Positions 26,679 through 35,150 of a DNA stretch of 64,000 nt are shown piece by piece. The translations under genes and the position numbers were made by a program. The stretch spans positions 391,182 to 455,181 of the forward strand of contig NZ_JAQRMY010000004.1 of NCBI RefSeq assembly GCF_028613635.1, written 5' to 3'. The notes below the pieces were generated by a model, which searched no databases, was not told the origin of the DNA, and was given only the letters and a program-made list of their open reading frames with translations. This DNA is from Devosia sp. ZB163. GTDB taxonomy: Bacteria > Pseudomonadota > Alphaproteobacteria > Rhizobiales > Devosiaceae. Each line of letters opens with the position of its first letter. The first letter of the stretch is position 1.

Positions 26679-27581
26679 ATGACCGCCAAGATCATCGACG
26701 GAAAGGCCTATGCAGAGGGGTTGCGCGCCCGGATAGCCGGTCATGTCGAACGCCTGAAGCGTGAGCATGATGTGACGCCGGGGCTCGCCGTGGTGATCGT
26801 GGGGCATGATCCGGGCAGCCAGATCTATGTGAGCCAGAAAGCCAAGCAGACTGTCGAAGTCGGCATGCACTCGGAGAAGTACGAGCTTCCCGAGGATGCG
26901 TCGGAGGCCGAGGTGCTGGCGCTGGTGAAGAACCTCAACGACGATCCGGCCATTCACGGCATCCTGGTGCAGTTGCCGCTGCCCAAGCAGATCGACCCGA
27001 ACAAGGTGATCGCGACGATTTCGCCGGACAAGGACGTCGACTGCTTCACTCCGGCCAGCGTCGGCAAGCTGCAGATCGGCCTGCCGGGTCCGGTGTCGTG
27101 CACGCCGCTCGGCTGCCTGATGCTGCTGCGCGATACGCTGGGCTCGCTCGAGGGCCTGAACGCGGTGATCATCGGGCGCTCCAACCTCGTAGGAAAGCCC
27201 ATGGCGCAGCTGCTGCTGCGTGAAAACTGCACTGTGACGGTGGCGCACTCGAAGACCAAGGACCTGGCGTCCGTGGTGCGCGGGGCCGACATCGTCGTTG
27301 CAGCCGTGGGCCGGCCGCAGATGATCAAGGGCGACTGGATCAAGCCGGGTGCTACGGTCATCGACGTGGGCATCAACCGCATTCCCGCGCCTGAGCGTGG
27401 TGAGGGCAAGACCCGGCTGCTCGGTGACGTGGACTATGCCGCTGCCGCCGAGGTTGCGGGGGCGATCACGCCGGTGCCGGGCGGGGTGGGGCCGATGACC
27501 ATCGTATGCCTTCTCGCCAACACGGTGACGACGGCATCGCTGATCAACGGCATCGAGCCGCCGAAGGACCTGACGCCCTAG
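26679..27581 (+). CDS. folD: Bifunctional methylenetetrahydrofolate dehydrogenase/cyclohydrolase FolD
   Basis: FolD interconverts 5,10-methylene- and 10-formyl-tetrahydrofolate with NADP, supplying one-carbon units. The 300-residue protein shows the catalytic YVSQKAK segment with its Tyr and Lys, [19 protein letters not shown], the NADP motif [13 protein letters not shown] and the C-terminal [10 protein letters not shown]. The ATG at 26679 has a GAGGAG ribosome site. The gene may be cotranscribed with pxpBCA. Confidence 0.97.
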   Translation: MTAKIIDGKAYAEGLRARIAGHVERLKREHDVTPGLAVVIVGHDPGSQIYVSQKAKQTVEVGMHSEKYELPEDASEAEVLALVKNLNDDPAIHGILVQLPLPKQIDPNKVIATISPDKDVDCFTPASVGKLQIGLPGPVSCTPLGCLMLLRDTLGSLEGLNAVIIGRSNLVGKPMAQLLLRENCTVTVAHSKTKDLASVVRGADIVVAAVGRPQMIKGDWIKPGATVIDVGINRIPAPERGEGKTRLLGDVDYAAAAEVAGAITPVPGGVGPMTIVCLLANTVTTASLINGIEPPKDLTP

Positions 27582-27602
27582 CCGTACGTGCGAGCACCCT
27601 CT

Positions 27603-27650
27603 CACGCGGCAGACGCCGCGTGACTGGATGGCCGGGGCATGCCCGGCCAT
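27603..27650. repeat. Two adjacent palindromes, REP-like
   Basis: CACGCGGC and GCCGCGTG (27603-27610, 27615-27622) form one 8-bp stem. ATGGCCGGG and CCCGGCCAT (27628-27636, 27642-27650) form a second 9-bp stem. The second matches a palindrome type very common between convergent genes of Hyphomicrobiales. Here it separates folD from a convergent gene and may terminate both. Confidence 0.6.
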
Positions 27651-27680
27651 GAGGCCAAGCTGAGGCAGCCAATCCGGGAG

Positions 27681-28055
27681 CTACTCTGCCCGTTCGGCGT
27701 AGCTCCTGGACATGGTGTAGGCGTCGGCGAGCCGCTTTGGAGCACGGAAGCGCCAGGCGTCCTCGAGGCGCAGGGAGAGTTCTTCGTCGCCGATGATCTC
27801 GAGGCGGACGAGGAGGCCCGGCCAGCCCTTGAAGTGGTCGGTCTGCCAGTAGATGTCCGGCGCCATTTCCATGAGCAGTTCCTTCTGCTCGAGGGGGCAG
27901 TGGAGCACCATCTCCTGCGGCCCGCGGACGGAGGCGAAGTTCTTGCCCTTCACCTTGATCGACGGCGCACCGTAGCTGGTCGACAGCGCGACGTCGGGCA
28001 GGCTGAGCTCCGCGCACAGCCGCAGCATTCGCTCGATCTCGGATTCTCTCGCCAT
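27681..28055 (-). CDS. MmcQ/YjbR family protein
   Basis: The 124-residue protein fits the MmcQ/YjbR (CyaY-like fold) family: PDVALSTSYGAPSIKVKG, the LLMEMAPDIYWQTDHF segment, LVRLEIIGDEEL and a C-terminal RLADAY helix. Members are thought to bind DNA but lack a firm role. The ATG at 28055 lies six bases after AGGGAG; an ATG at 28061 touches that site and is less likely. Confidence 0.88.
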   Translation of the reverse strand: MARESEIERMLRLCAELSLPDVALSTSYGAPSIKVKGKNFASVRGPQEMVLHCPLEQKELLMEMAPDIYWQTDHFKGWPGLLVRLEIIGDEELSLRLEDAWRFRAPKRLADAYTMSRSYAERAE

Positions 28056-28175
28056 CGCCATCTCCCTCGGAGCGAAGCAAAAAACAGCGGCCGAGCCGTG
28101 CCACGAGTCTGGCGCATCCCGAGGCGATTGGCTACACCCTAGGCCAACCCGAAGCGCCAGCCTCCCGGGGTCTCC

Positions 28176-29591
28176 ATGACCGACGAATCCGACATCGCCG
28201 AACTCGGGGAAGCCCGGCCGGATCCGAACGCGTTTCGGGACCCGGATTTCAATCTCAACGCCGACTGGCTCGGACGGTTGCGGGCGCACCTCGCCGAGCG
28301 GGACGTCGAGGACGTCGCCGAGATGATGGAGCCGCTGCACGCCGCCGACGCGGGCGACGTGCTCGAGGCGCTGGACCAGGATGAGCGCGTCGCCCTCGTC
28401 CAGATGCTCGGCGACCGGTTCGACTACCTGGCACTGACGGAGGTCGACGACAGCGTCCGCAACGACCTGATCGAGGAGCTTCCGACCGAGGATGTGGCCC
28501 GCGGCGTGGCCACGCTCGACAGCGACGATGCCGTCTACATCCTCGAGGATATGGACGCGGGCGAGCGCGAGGAAATCCTCGCCCAGCTGCCGGCCTTCGA
28601 GCGGCTGAGCCTGAAGCGAAGCCTCGATTTCCCCGAGGACTCCGCCGGCCGGCGCATGCAGACGGAGTTCATCGCCATACCGCCGTTCTGGACGGTCGGG
28701 CAGACGATCGACTACCTGCGCGCCGACCGGGACCTGCCCGACGAGTTCTTCCAGCTCTACGTGGTCGATCCGGGCTACCGGCTGCTGGGGACGATCCCCC
28801 TCGACAAGTTCCTGCGGGCGCAGCGCAAGGTGCGGATCGAGGACCTGATGAACAGCGACGTCCTCACCGTCGACGCCACCGAGGACCAGGAGGAGGCAGC
28901 GCGCGACTTCGAGCGCTACGACCTCGTCGAGGTCGGTGTGGTCGACGAGAACAAGCGGCTCGTTGGTGTGCTGACGGTCGACGACATCGTCGACGTGATC
29001 CACGAAGAGGCGACGGAAGACATCAAGCTCATGGGTGGGGTGGGCGACGAAGAGCTGTCGGACAACGTGCTCGCGACGGTGCGCAGCCGTGCGCCGTGGC
29101 TTGTGGTGAACCTGTTCACGGCGATCCTGGCCTCGTTCGTCATCAGCCTGTTCAACGCCACGATCGAGCAGATGGTCGCGCTGGCGGCGCTGATGCCCGT
29201 CGTCGCCTCGATGGGCGGCAATGCCGGCACGCAAACCATGACCGTGACGGTGCGTGCGCTCGCCACGCGCGACCTCGACCGGATGCGGGTACGCAGGCTC
29301 ATCACGCGCGAGGTGCTCGGCGGGTTCATCAACGGCTGCATCTTTGCGGTGCTGATCGGCGTGGTCACCGCCCTTCGCTACCTCAATATCAGCCTGGGGA
29401 TGGTTATCGGGCTCGCCATGGTGGTGAACATGATCGTCGCCGGAACGGGCGGCGTGCTGATCCCGCTGATGCTGAACCGGCTGAAGGTCGATCCCGCCGT
29501 TGCCTCGTCGGTGTTCGTTACAACGATCACCGATGTGATCGGATTTTTCGTCTTCCTGGGGCTCGCGGGGCTGTGGTTCGGCCTGTTCTGA
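28176..29591 (+). CDS. mgtE: Magnesium transporter MgtE
   Basis: MgtE is a dimeric inner-membrane Mg2+ channel gated by cytosolic magnesium. The 471-residue protein has the acidic N domain (about 40-145), a CBS pair (about 150-285, ending VDDIVDVIHEEATEDI) and five membrane helices with the signature MPVVASMGGNAGTQT in the pore helix region. It has its own start region and no leader riboswitch is apparent. Confidence 0.96.
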   Translation: MTDESDIAELGEARPDPNAFRDPDFNLNADWLGRLRAHLAERDVEDVAEMMEPLHAADAGDVLEALDQDERVALVQMLGDRFDYLALTEVDDSVRNDLIEELPTEDVARGVATLDSDDAVYILEDMDAGEREEILAQLPAFERLSLKRSLDFPEDSAGRRMQTEFIAIPPFWTVGQTIDYLRADRDLPDEFFQLYVVDPGYRLLGTIPLDKFLRAQRKVRIEDLMNSDVLTVDATEDQEEAARDFERYDLVEVGVVDENKRLVGVLTVDDIVDVIHEEATEDIKLMGGVGDEELSDNVLATVRSRAPWLVVNLFTAILASFVISLFNATIEQMVALAALMPVVASMGGNAGTQTMTVTVRALATRDLDRMRVRRLITREVLGGFINGCIFAVLIGVVTALRYLNISLGMVIGLAMVVNMIVAGTGGVLIPLMLNRLKVDPAVASSVFVTTITDVIGFFVFLGLAGLWFGLF

Positions 29592-29738
29592 CGGGCGTTA
29601 GCGATAAATCTCGACTCATCCACTGTGGCATTCGCGCCACTTCCCAACGCACCTTTGCCGAGTTAACGAATCATTACTGCTGCAATTCCGTCACCTGTGT
29701 GGTTGCGGCAGTCCCGTGAACGGCAGGAAGGAACTTTG

Positions 29739-29852
29739 ATGAGAGGCCAGTCAAAGACCGAATGGTGGCGTTCCGCACTTCCGACGGTGTCCTGGACACT
29801 CGTCTGTTTGCTGGCAATGTCACTCGTGTTCACTATCGTTGCCGGCGCCTAG
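29739..29852 (+). CDS. Putative small membrane protein, 37 aa
   Basis: A 37-codon frame starts with ATG at 29739, seven bases after an excellent AGGAAGGA ribosome site. The product has a short polar N-terminus with WW (KTEWWRSALP) and one membrane segment (TLVCLLAMSLVFTIVAGA) that runs to the stop. It lies between mgtE and a GST-like gene and is followed by a strong hairpin at 29899-29929. The strength of the ribosome site makes a real small protein likely; its role is unknown. Confidence 0.65.
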   Translation: MRGQSKTEWWRSALPTVSWTLVCLLAMSLVFTIVAGA

Positions 29853-29898
29853 GACGGAGCGCAACTGGACCTGAAGGTCCTGCGATAGTAGAGAGTTT

Positions 29899-29929
29899 GG
29901 AAGGGCGCCGGGCCACTCGGCGCCCTTCC
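29899..29929 (+). terminator. Strong hairpin, probable terminator of the small-protein transcript
   Basis: GGAAGGGCGCCG (29899-29910) and CGGCGCCCTTCC (29918-29929) form a perfect 12-bp stem with a 7-base loop. Only a weak T-containing tail (GCATT) follows. It lies between the 37-aa gene and the GST-like gene, 15 bases before the latter start, so it could also act as an attenuator. Confidence 0.65.
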
Positions 29930-29944
29930 GCATTGAGGCTCCCC

Positions 29945-30622
29945 ATGAAGCTGATCTTCGCCAATCGCAATTATTCGAGCTGGTCGCTACGCGCCTGGCT
30001 CGTGCTCAAGCACTTCGGTATCCCGTTCGACGAGGAGATGGCGCTGCTCAGCGGCGAGGGCTGGCAGGAGAATCTCCGCCGGAAGTCGCCGAGCGGCAAG
30101 GTGCCGGTACTGATCGACGGGGACGTCGTGGTGCCGGAAACGATCGCCATCATCGAGTATTTGCACGACAAGTACCCGGCCAAGGGCATCTGGCCCTCCA
30201 ACCGCGTCGAGCGGGCGCTGGCCCGGGCGGCCGCGGCAGAGATGCATGGCGGGTTCACGGCGCTGCGCAACAACGCGCCGATGAACCTCAGGGGCTCGCA
30301 TCCGGGCAAGGTGGATGTCGACGAGGTCGCGGACGACCTCAAGCGCATCGAGCGGCTGTGGGGCGAGCTGCTGTCGCGCTCCGGCGGGCCGTACCTGTTC
30401 GGATCGTTCAACGCCGCCGATGCCATGTTTGCACCGGTGGCGACGCGCATCCGGACCTACGAGCTACCGGTCACTGACCTCGCCCAGGAATATGTCGAGG
30501 CGATCTATGCCGTGCCGGCGTTCCAGGAGTGGTTCGCCGAGGCGGTGAAGGAGCCGTGGATCGTGGAACAGGATGAGATCGACATCATCCGCGCCAAGCG
30601 GGACGCAGCCGGCAACGCATGA
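29945..30622 (+). CDS. Glutathione S-transferase family protein
   Basis: The 225-residue protein has the thioredoxin-like N-terminal domain (MKLIFANRNYSSWSLRAWL, KVPVLIDGDVVVPETIAI) and the helical C-terminal GST domain (LFGSFNAADAMFAPVATR). The catalytic Ser lies in NYSSWS, as in a subset of bacterial GSTs. Substrate is unknown. Its stop overlaps the start of the DUF1489 gene (ATGA). Confidence 0.92.
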   Translation: MKLIFANRNYSSWSLRAWLVLKHFGIPFDEEMALLSGEGWQENLRRKSPSGKVPVLIDGDVVVPETIAIIEYLHDKYPAKGIWPSNRVERALARAAAAEMHGGFTALRNNAPMNLRGSHPGKVDVDEVADDLKRIERLWGELLSRSGGPYLFGSFNAADAMFAPVATRIRTYELPVTDLAQEYVEAIYAVPAFQEWFAEAVKEPWIVEQDEIDIIRAKRDAAGNA

Positions 30623-31050
30623 TGCATATGATCAAGCTCTGCGTCGGGGTATCGACGCTGGAGGAACTCGAGGGCTACCGCAGCGAGCGGGCCCACTGGT
30701 GGGGTGCGGATTATGGCGAGGACGTACACGTCCATCGCACGCGCACGATGCCCAAGCGCCGCGACGAGATCGAAGGGCAGGGATCGATCTACTGGGTGAT
30801 CGCCGGCGTGGTCCGCTGCCGCCAGCCGATCCTCAGGCTCGCCGAGGCGGTGGACGAGCAGGGGCTCAAGTGTTGCGACATCATCATGGCGCCCGACATG
30901 GTCCGCACCATCCCGCGGCCGAAGTCGCCGTTCCAGGGCTGGCGGTACCTCGACCCGAAGGATGCGCCTGCCGACATGACCCATGCCGGATTTGATGAAG
31001 GCGGCTCGCCGGAGCTGGCTGAGGAACTCGCGAGACTGGGGCTGATCTGA
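30619..31050 (+). CDS. DUF1489 family protein
   Basis: This 143-residue alphaproteobacterial protein matches DUF1489: MIKLCVGVSTLEELE, the HVHRTRTMPKRRDE strand, GSIYWVIAGVVRCRQPI and PFQGWRYLDPKDAPADM. Function is unknown. It is coupled by overlaps to the GST gene before it and to the DUF4180 gene after it. Confidence 0.9.
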   Translation: MMHMIKLCVGVSTLEELEGYRSERAHWWGADYGEDVHVHRTRTMPKRRDEIEGQGSIYWVIAGVVRCRQPILRLAEAVDEQGLKCCDIIMAPDMVRTIPRPKSPFQGWRYLDPKDAPADMTHAGFDEGGSPELAEELARLGLI

Positions 31051-31394
31051 TGAGGGTCGAGACAATCAAGGGAACGACCGTCGGCTTCTACGACGGGGCG
31101 ATCACGTCGGAGTCCGACGCGCTCGATGCGATCGGCGCCACGTACGGGCTCGACATCGACCTGGTCGTGCTCGAGGTGGAGCGGATGGCTGACGATTTCT
31201 TCTGGCTGAGCAGCGGGCTTGCGGGGGCGGCGCTGCAGAAGTTCCAGAACTACGGGCTTCGCGTTGCCATAGTTGGCGATATCTCGCGATTCACCCATGA
31301 GAGTCCGTCACTTAGGGATTTCGTGTACGAGACCAACAAGCGCGGGCAGATGCTGTTCCTGCCGGACAGCGCGGCGCTTGAAGCGCGGCTTTGA
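31050..31394 (+). CDS. DUF4180 family protein
   Basis: The 114-residue protein resembles the DUF4180 family (STAS/SpoIIAA-like in overall pattern): DALDAIGATYGLDIDLVVLE, FFWLSSGLAGAALQKFQNY, then LRVAIVGDISRF and DFVYETNKRGQMLFL. Function is unknown. Its ATG shares a base with the DUF1489 stop (TGATG), making it the third gene of a coupled operon. Confidence 0.88.
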   Translation: MRVETIKGTTVGFYDGAITSESDALDAIGATYGLDIDLVVLEVERMADDFFWLSSGLAGAALQKFQNYGLRVAIVGDISRFTHESPSLRDFVYETNKRGQMLFLPDSAALEARL

Positions 31395-31538
31395 CGCCGC
31401 GTCCAGTGGTTAACGATAGATTGAGGTCAACAATCCCCTCTTGAAACCGTCCCGGCGATCCCGCCATTCTTTCGGGGCAGGGCTGGTTAGCTCGTGTCCC
31501 GAGGGGGCGTCGGACTCGGGGTACGAAGAGGATGGACC

Positions 31539-32441
31539 ATGGGTAGGACGGGGACGCATGTCATTGTCGTCGGCAATGAAAAGGGCGGCTCGGGTAAATC
31601 GACGACGGCGTTTCACCTCGCCGTCTTCCTTATGTACCAGGGCTTTCGCGTCGCCTCGATCGACGTGGACAGCCGTCAGCAGACCCTGACGCAGTATGTG
31701 CGTAACCGCCGCAACTGGGCGCAGGCGCACGACCTCACGCTGCCACACGCGACCCACTACCACCTGCCGCTCTCCAAGTCGGACTCGGTGAAGGAAAACC
31801 AGCGGGTCGAGTTCGACCTCTTCCGGCAGGCGATCATCGAGGTGGAGGGGGGCGCCGACTTCCTTATCGTCGATACGCCGGGCTTCGATACGCACCTCAC
31901 CCGGCTCGCCCACTCGCTGGCGGATACCCTGATCACGCCGCTCAACGACTCCATCATCGACCTGGACGTGATGGCCCATGTGGACCCGGTGACGGGCGAT
32001 CCGCGGGAGATGAGCCACTATGCCCGGCTGGTGCAGCGGGCACGGACGGAACGGCTGTCGATCGACGGGCGCACCATCGACTGGGTGATCGTGCGCAACC
32101 GCATCTCGATGCTGCCGTCGCGATCGACCAAGGTGGTGCAGGGGGCGATAGAGAAGATCGCCGTGCGGCTTGGATGCCGGGTCGCCGAGGGGATCGCGGA
32201 GCGGGTCGTGTTCCGGTCGCTGTTCCCGACCGGCATGACGGTGTTCGACCCGCTCGACGAGGAGATGCTGGGCGGCCTGCCGTCGATGTCTCACCTGAGC
32301 GCCAGGCAGGAGTATCGTGCGCTGGTGGACGCGTTGCGGCTGCCGGTCAGCGAACACGCCAAGGCCCGCATCGCAGGCGAGAAAGCGCTGGCGGCGAGTG
32401 CTTCGGGGCCGACCAAGTTCGAGCACATGGCCGGCGAGTAG
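31539..32441 (+). CDS. mipZ: Division-plane positioning ATPase MipZ
   Basis: MipZ is a ParA-type ATPase that forms a gradient from the pole-bound ParB complex and keeps FtsZ rings at midcell in alphaproteobacteria. The 300-residue product shows the deviant Walker A VGNEKGGSGKST (residues 11-22), Walker A' DVDSRQQT, Walker B IVDTPGFDT, and the MipZ-type RQQTLTQYVRNRRNW segment. The ATG at 31539 has AGAGGA upstream. No parB is adjacent, as usual for mipZ. Confidence 0.92.
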   Translation: MGRTGTHVIVVGNEKGGSGKSTTAFHLAVFLMYQGFRVASIDVDSRQQTLTQYVRNRRNWAQAHDLTLPHATHYHLPLSKSDSVKENQRVEFDLFRQAIIEVEGGADFLIVDTPGFDTHLTRLAHSLADTLITPLNDSIIDLDVMAHVDPVTGDPREMSHYARLVQRARTERLSIDGRTIDWVIVRNRISMLPSRSTKVVQGAIEKIAVRLGCRVAEGIAERVVFRSLFPTGMTVFDPLDEEMLGGLPSMSHLSARQEYRALVDALRLPVSEHAKARIAGEKALAASASGPTKFEHMAGE

Positions 32442-32442
32442 C

Positions 32443-32721
32443 TCAGGCGCGCCGCGGCAGCGTTACCCGGACGGCTCGGGCCCCATCGGGACCGAAGACG
32501 TCGAGATCGACCTCGACATGCGGCATCAACATGCGGCGGGTACGGGCGCTCAGCGCCATGACCACTCCCAGCATATCGGTTACGCCCCGGCGTCGCAGGG
32601 CTGGATTGATCCGGGCGACCATGGCGTTGACCGCCTGGCGGCGGACGGCCACATCTTCGGACACAAAGCTCGACTGACCAACAAATCGGGCCAGTTCAGT
32701 CAGACTAGACACTTCGCTCAT
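32443..32721 (-). CDS. Hypothetical protein, 92 aa
   Basis: This unrecognised cytoplasmic protein starts at ATG 32721 with GGAG eight bases upstream; an in-frame GTG at 32745 is possible. It has a helical N-terminus (VSSLTELARFVGQ), a basic middle (NPALRRRGV) and a strand-rich end (HVEVDLDVFGPDGARAVRV). It faces mipZ with a one-base gap and lies just downstream of the start side of no other gene, 57 bases beyond the end of the carboxypeptidase gene, which reads in the same direction and could run into it. Confidence 0.6.
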   Translation of the reverse strand: MSEVSSLTELARFVGQSSFVSEDVAVRRQAVNAMVARINPALRRRGVTDMLGVVMALSARTRRMLMPHVEVDLDVFGPDGARAVRVTLPRRA

Positions 32722-32778
32722 TTGGGCTACTCCAACACGGGCCACAAATTCGCTTCCCTGGGCGGCTGCTCTACGTGC

Positions 32779-34419
32779 TCAGGATTGCATCGCTAGGCAG
32801 CTCATCTTAGCGTTTTTCATCGCGTTGCAGATATCAGATGCTGTTTCGCGGTCATCAAATCCTCGAAATCGAGCGCGGAAGAACGTCTGCCCGTTCTTTT
32901 CGAAGCGCTCGACATAGGGACTGAACCCGCCGAGGCCGCCGACTTTGGACGAGGCATCGGTGATGAGAGTGTTCGCGCCGGACTCGGTAGGAGCGGCTCC
33001 GATCTGGACGATCCAGCCACCAGCAGGCTCCTGCACGGGCGTCAGCCCCGGCGTCGGAGATGCCGAAGCGACGGCCAGCGGCTCCGGTGCCGGCTGCGCC
33101 TCGACGGGCGTCGCGGCGACAGCGGTGCTGCCCGAGGTCATCAGATCGATGGGTTCGCCCTGGTCGCCGATGCCGACCGGCGGCAGCAGCGGAGCGGACG
33201 GCGCCGTCTGTCCGAGCGGAGCAGGGGCAGCACCAAGCGAGAAGGTGTCGCTCAGCCAGGCGCCGATGACGTCGAGCGGACGGTCGTTCTGCGGCATGAC
33301 GCTGGCAGTGGTCGGCGCCGCGGCAAGCGACTGTGCAGCCTGCACGGCCTCGTCGAAGCCAAGGTCGGCCGGACGCGTGCTCGGCATCGGGGCGGCGGAG
33401 TTGACTGCCGCAACCGTGATGTCTTCGGGCTGCTGGGCTGCTTCGACCGGCTGCAGGCGTGCGGTGACGCTTGCACTGGCGAGGCGGAAGGACGGGTAGG
33501 GGGCCGGCATCACCGGAACGGGATCGGTGGACGCGACCATGACGGTCGAGCCCTTGCGGCCCGGCTGCGGGATCATGGCGACATCGAGATAGCCGCCGGA
33601 GCGCCCCTTGGGCAGGTAGGTCTTGACGAGTTCGCGGACCTTGGCGTCGCGCGAACCGGACTTGTCGAAGCCGAAGCCGGCCACGACGATGTGGCGACCG
33701 CCCGAGCGGGCAGCCGTCAGCAGGTTGAAGCCCGAGGCATTGGTGTAGCCGGTCTTGATGCCGTCGACGCCGTTGGAGCCGAGGAGACGGTTGTGGTTCC
33801 CGTACGTGCGCTTGCCGTAGGAGAACGACTTGGTCTGGAAGTACTCGTAGTACTTGGGGAAGTGCTGGTAGACGGCGACGCCGAGGATGGCCTGGTCGCG
33901 AACCGTCGTCACCTGGCCCGGATTGGGCAGACCAGAGGCGTTCTTGTAAGTGGTGCTGGCCATGCCGAGCGCCTTGGCCGTCGAGGTCATGCGCTGGGCA
34001 AACGCGCTCTCGGAGCCTGAGATGTTCTCGGCGATGACGCGTGCGATGTCGTTGGCCGAGATCGTGACCATCGCCTTGATGGCGTTCTCGACAGTGATGG
34101 TTGAGCCGGCCTTAACGCCGAGTTTGGTCGGCACGGCGGAAGCGGCGTACTTGGAGACCTTGAACTTGGTCTTCAACGAAATGTTACCCGCCTCGAGCTC
34201 CTGAAACAGGACGTAGAGGGTCATCACCTTGGTGACGGATGCGGGGTAACGCGCAGCATCGGCGGAACTCTCGTAGAGCACCTTGCCGGATTTCGCGTCG
34301 AGGACAATGCCTGCGTACTTGCGGGGAACAGAGGCTGCGTCAGCCGTCGAAACTGCCGGTAACAGCAGGGCGAAGGCCACAAGCAGGGCGGTTGCGAGAC
34401 GGAGAATGTGGCCTCGCAT
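32779..34419 (-). CDS. D-alanyl-D-alanine carboxypeptidase with C-terminal SPOR domain
   Basis: The 546-residue protein is a PBP5/6-type serine carboxypeptidase that trims peptidoglycan stem peptides in the periplasm. After a signal peptide (1-28), the three active-site motifs are clear: S61-V-T-K64, S121-A-N and K222-T-G. A long Pro/Ala/Ser-rich linker (about 320-455) leads to a SPOR-type repeat at about 465-545 (GGWIVQIGAAPTESGANTL, FFRARFRGFDDRETASDIC), which usually targets denuded glycan at the septum. This suggests a role at division. The ATG at 34419 directly precedes the signal peptide; a TTG at 34458 is unlikely. Confidence 0.93.
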   Translation of the reverse strand: MRGHILRLATALLVAFALLLPAVSTADAASVPRKYAGIVLDAKSGKVLYESSADAARYPASVTKVMTLYVLFQELEAGNISLKTKFKVSKYAASAVPTKLGVKAGSTITVENAIKAMVTISANDIARVIAENISGSESAFAQRMTSTAKALGMASTTYKNASGLPNPGQVTTVRDQAILGVAVYQHFPKYYEYFQTKSFSYGKRTYGNHNRLLGSNGVDGIKTGYTNASGFNLLTAARSGGRHIVVAGFGFDKSGSRDAKVRELVKTYLPKGRSGGYLDVAMIPQPGRKGSTVMVASTDPVPVMPAPYPSFRLASASVTARLQPVEAAQQPEDITVAAVNSAAPMPSTRPADLGFDEAVQAAQSLAAAPTTASVMPQNDRPLDVIGAWLSDTFSLGAAPAPLGQTAPSAPLLPPVGIGDQGEPIDLMTSGSTAVAATPVEAQPAPEPLAVASASPTPGLTPVQEPAGGWIVQIGAAPTESGANTLITDASSKVGGLGGFSPYVERFEKNGQTFFRARFRGFDDRETASDICNAMKNAKMSCLAMQS

Positions 34420-34690
34420 CAGGGAATAATGCTTCGGTGAAAGCACCCGGTACTCCAACTACACTCGGGCGCCGAGGCACCCGTACTCAAGACACAACTA
34501 GCGGTAGCGGGCCTCTCCCAATACCGGGCCCGACATGCGTCATACTAAATGGGACATTATGGCGCCGATGTTACCTTTTCGTAAAATGCGGAGCGTTGGC
34601 GGGCACTTGGTTAACGGGGCCGGGGGCGGGGTACCTGCTCCAAAGTTTAGGTATCAGGCCACTTAACAAGCGGGTCACTATCCCTACATA

Positions 34691-35140
34691 ATGGCCCTTA
34701 CCATGCTGCTTCGAACCGATCTCACCCAGACCCGAGCCATGCGTGCCGCCATCGAACTGGAGACCGCGCCGAGAGGTGCATCCAGCGTTTCCCCCCGGGG
34801 AGCGGGCGATGAGGGCGACAACCGGCAAGGGTCCGGTGGAAGCAAGCAAGATACGGCGACCATCGCGAAGCCGAAGACCAGGAGCAAGCGGCCCAGCCTC
34901 TATCGGGTGTTGCTGCTCAACGACGACTACACCCCCATGGAGTTCGTCGTCCTGGTACTGCAGGACGTGTTCAACAAGACCCGCGAAGAGGCCATGCGCA
35001 TCATGCTTCACGTCCACAATCAGGGCGTCGGCGAATGTGGCGTGTACCCCTTCGAGGTGGCCGAGACGAAGGTCACCAGGGTCATGGACGCGGCTCGCAA
35101 GAACCAGCACCCGCTTCAGTGCGTGATGGAAAAGCAATAG
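34691..35140 (+). CDS. clpS: ClpS, N-end rule adaptor for ClpA
   Basis: ClpS binds proteins with bulky N-terminal residues and hands them to ClpAP. The adaptor core occupies about residues 69-149 ([43 protein letters not shown]). The N-terminal extension of nearly 70 residues is long for the family and disordered; a later start, such as ATG 34739, would shorten it. clpA follows after ten bases, so adaptor and unfoldase are cotranscribed. Confidence 0.93.
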   Translation: MALTMLLRTDLTQTRAMRAAIELETAPRGASSVSPRGAGDEGDNRQGSGGSKQDTATIAKPKTRSKRPSLYRVLLLNDDYTPMEFVVLVLQDVFNKTREEAMRIMLHVHNQGVGECGVYPFEVAETKVTRVMDAARKNQHPLQCVMEKQ

Positions 35141-35150
35141 GAACGGACAT

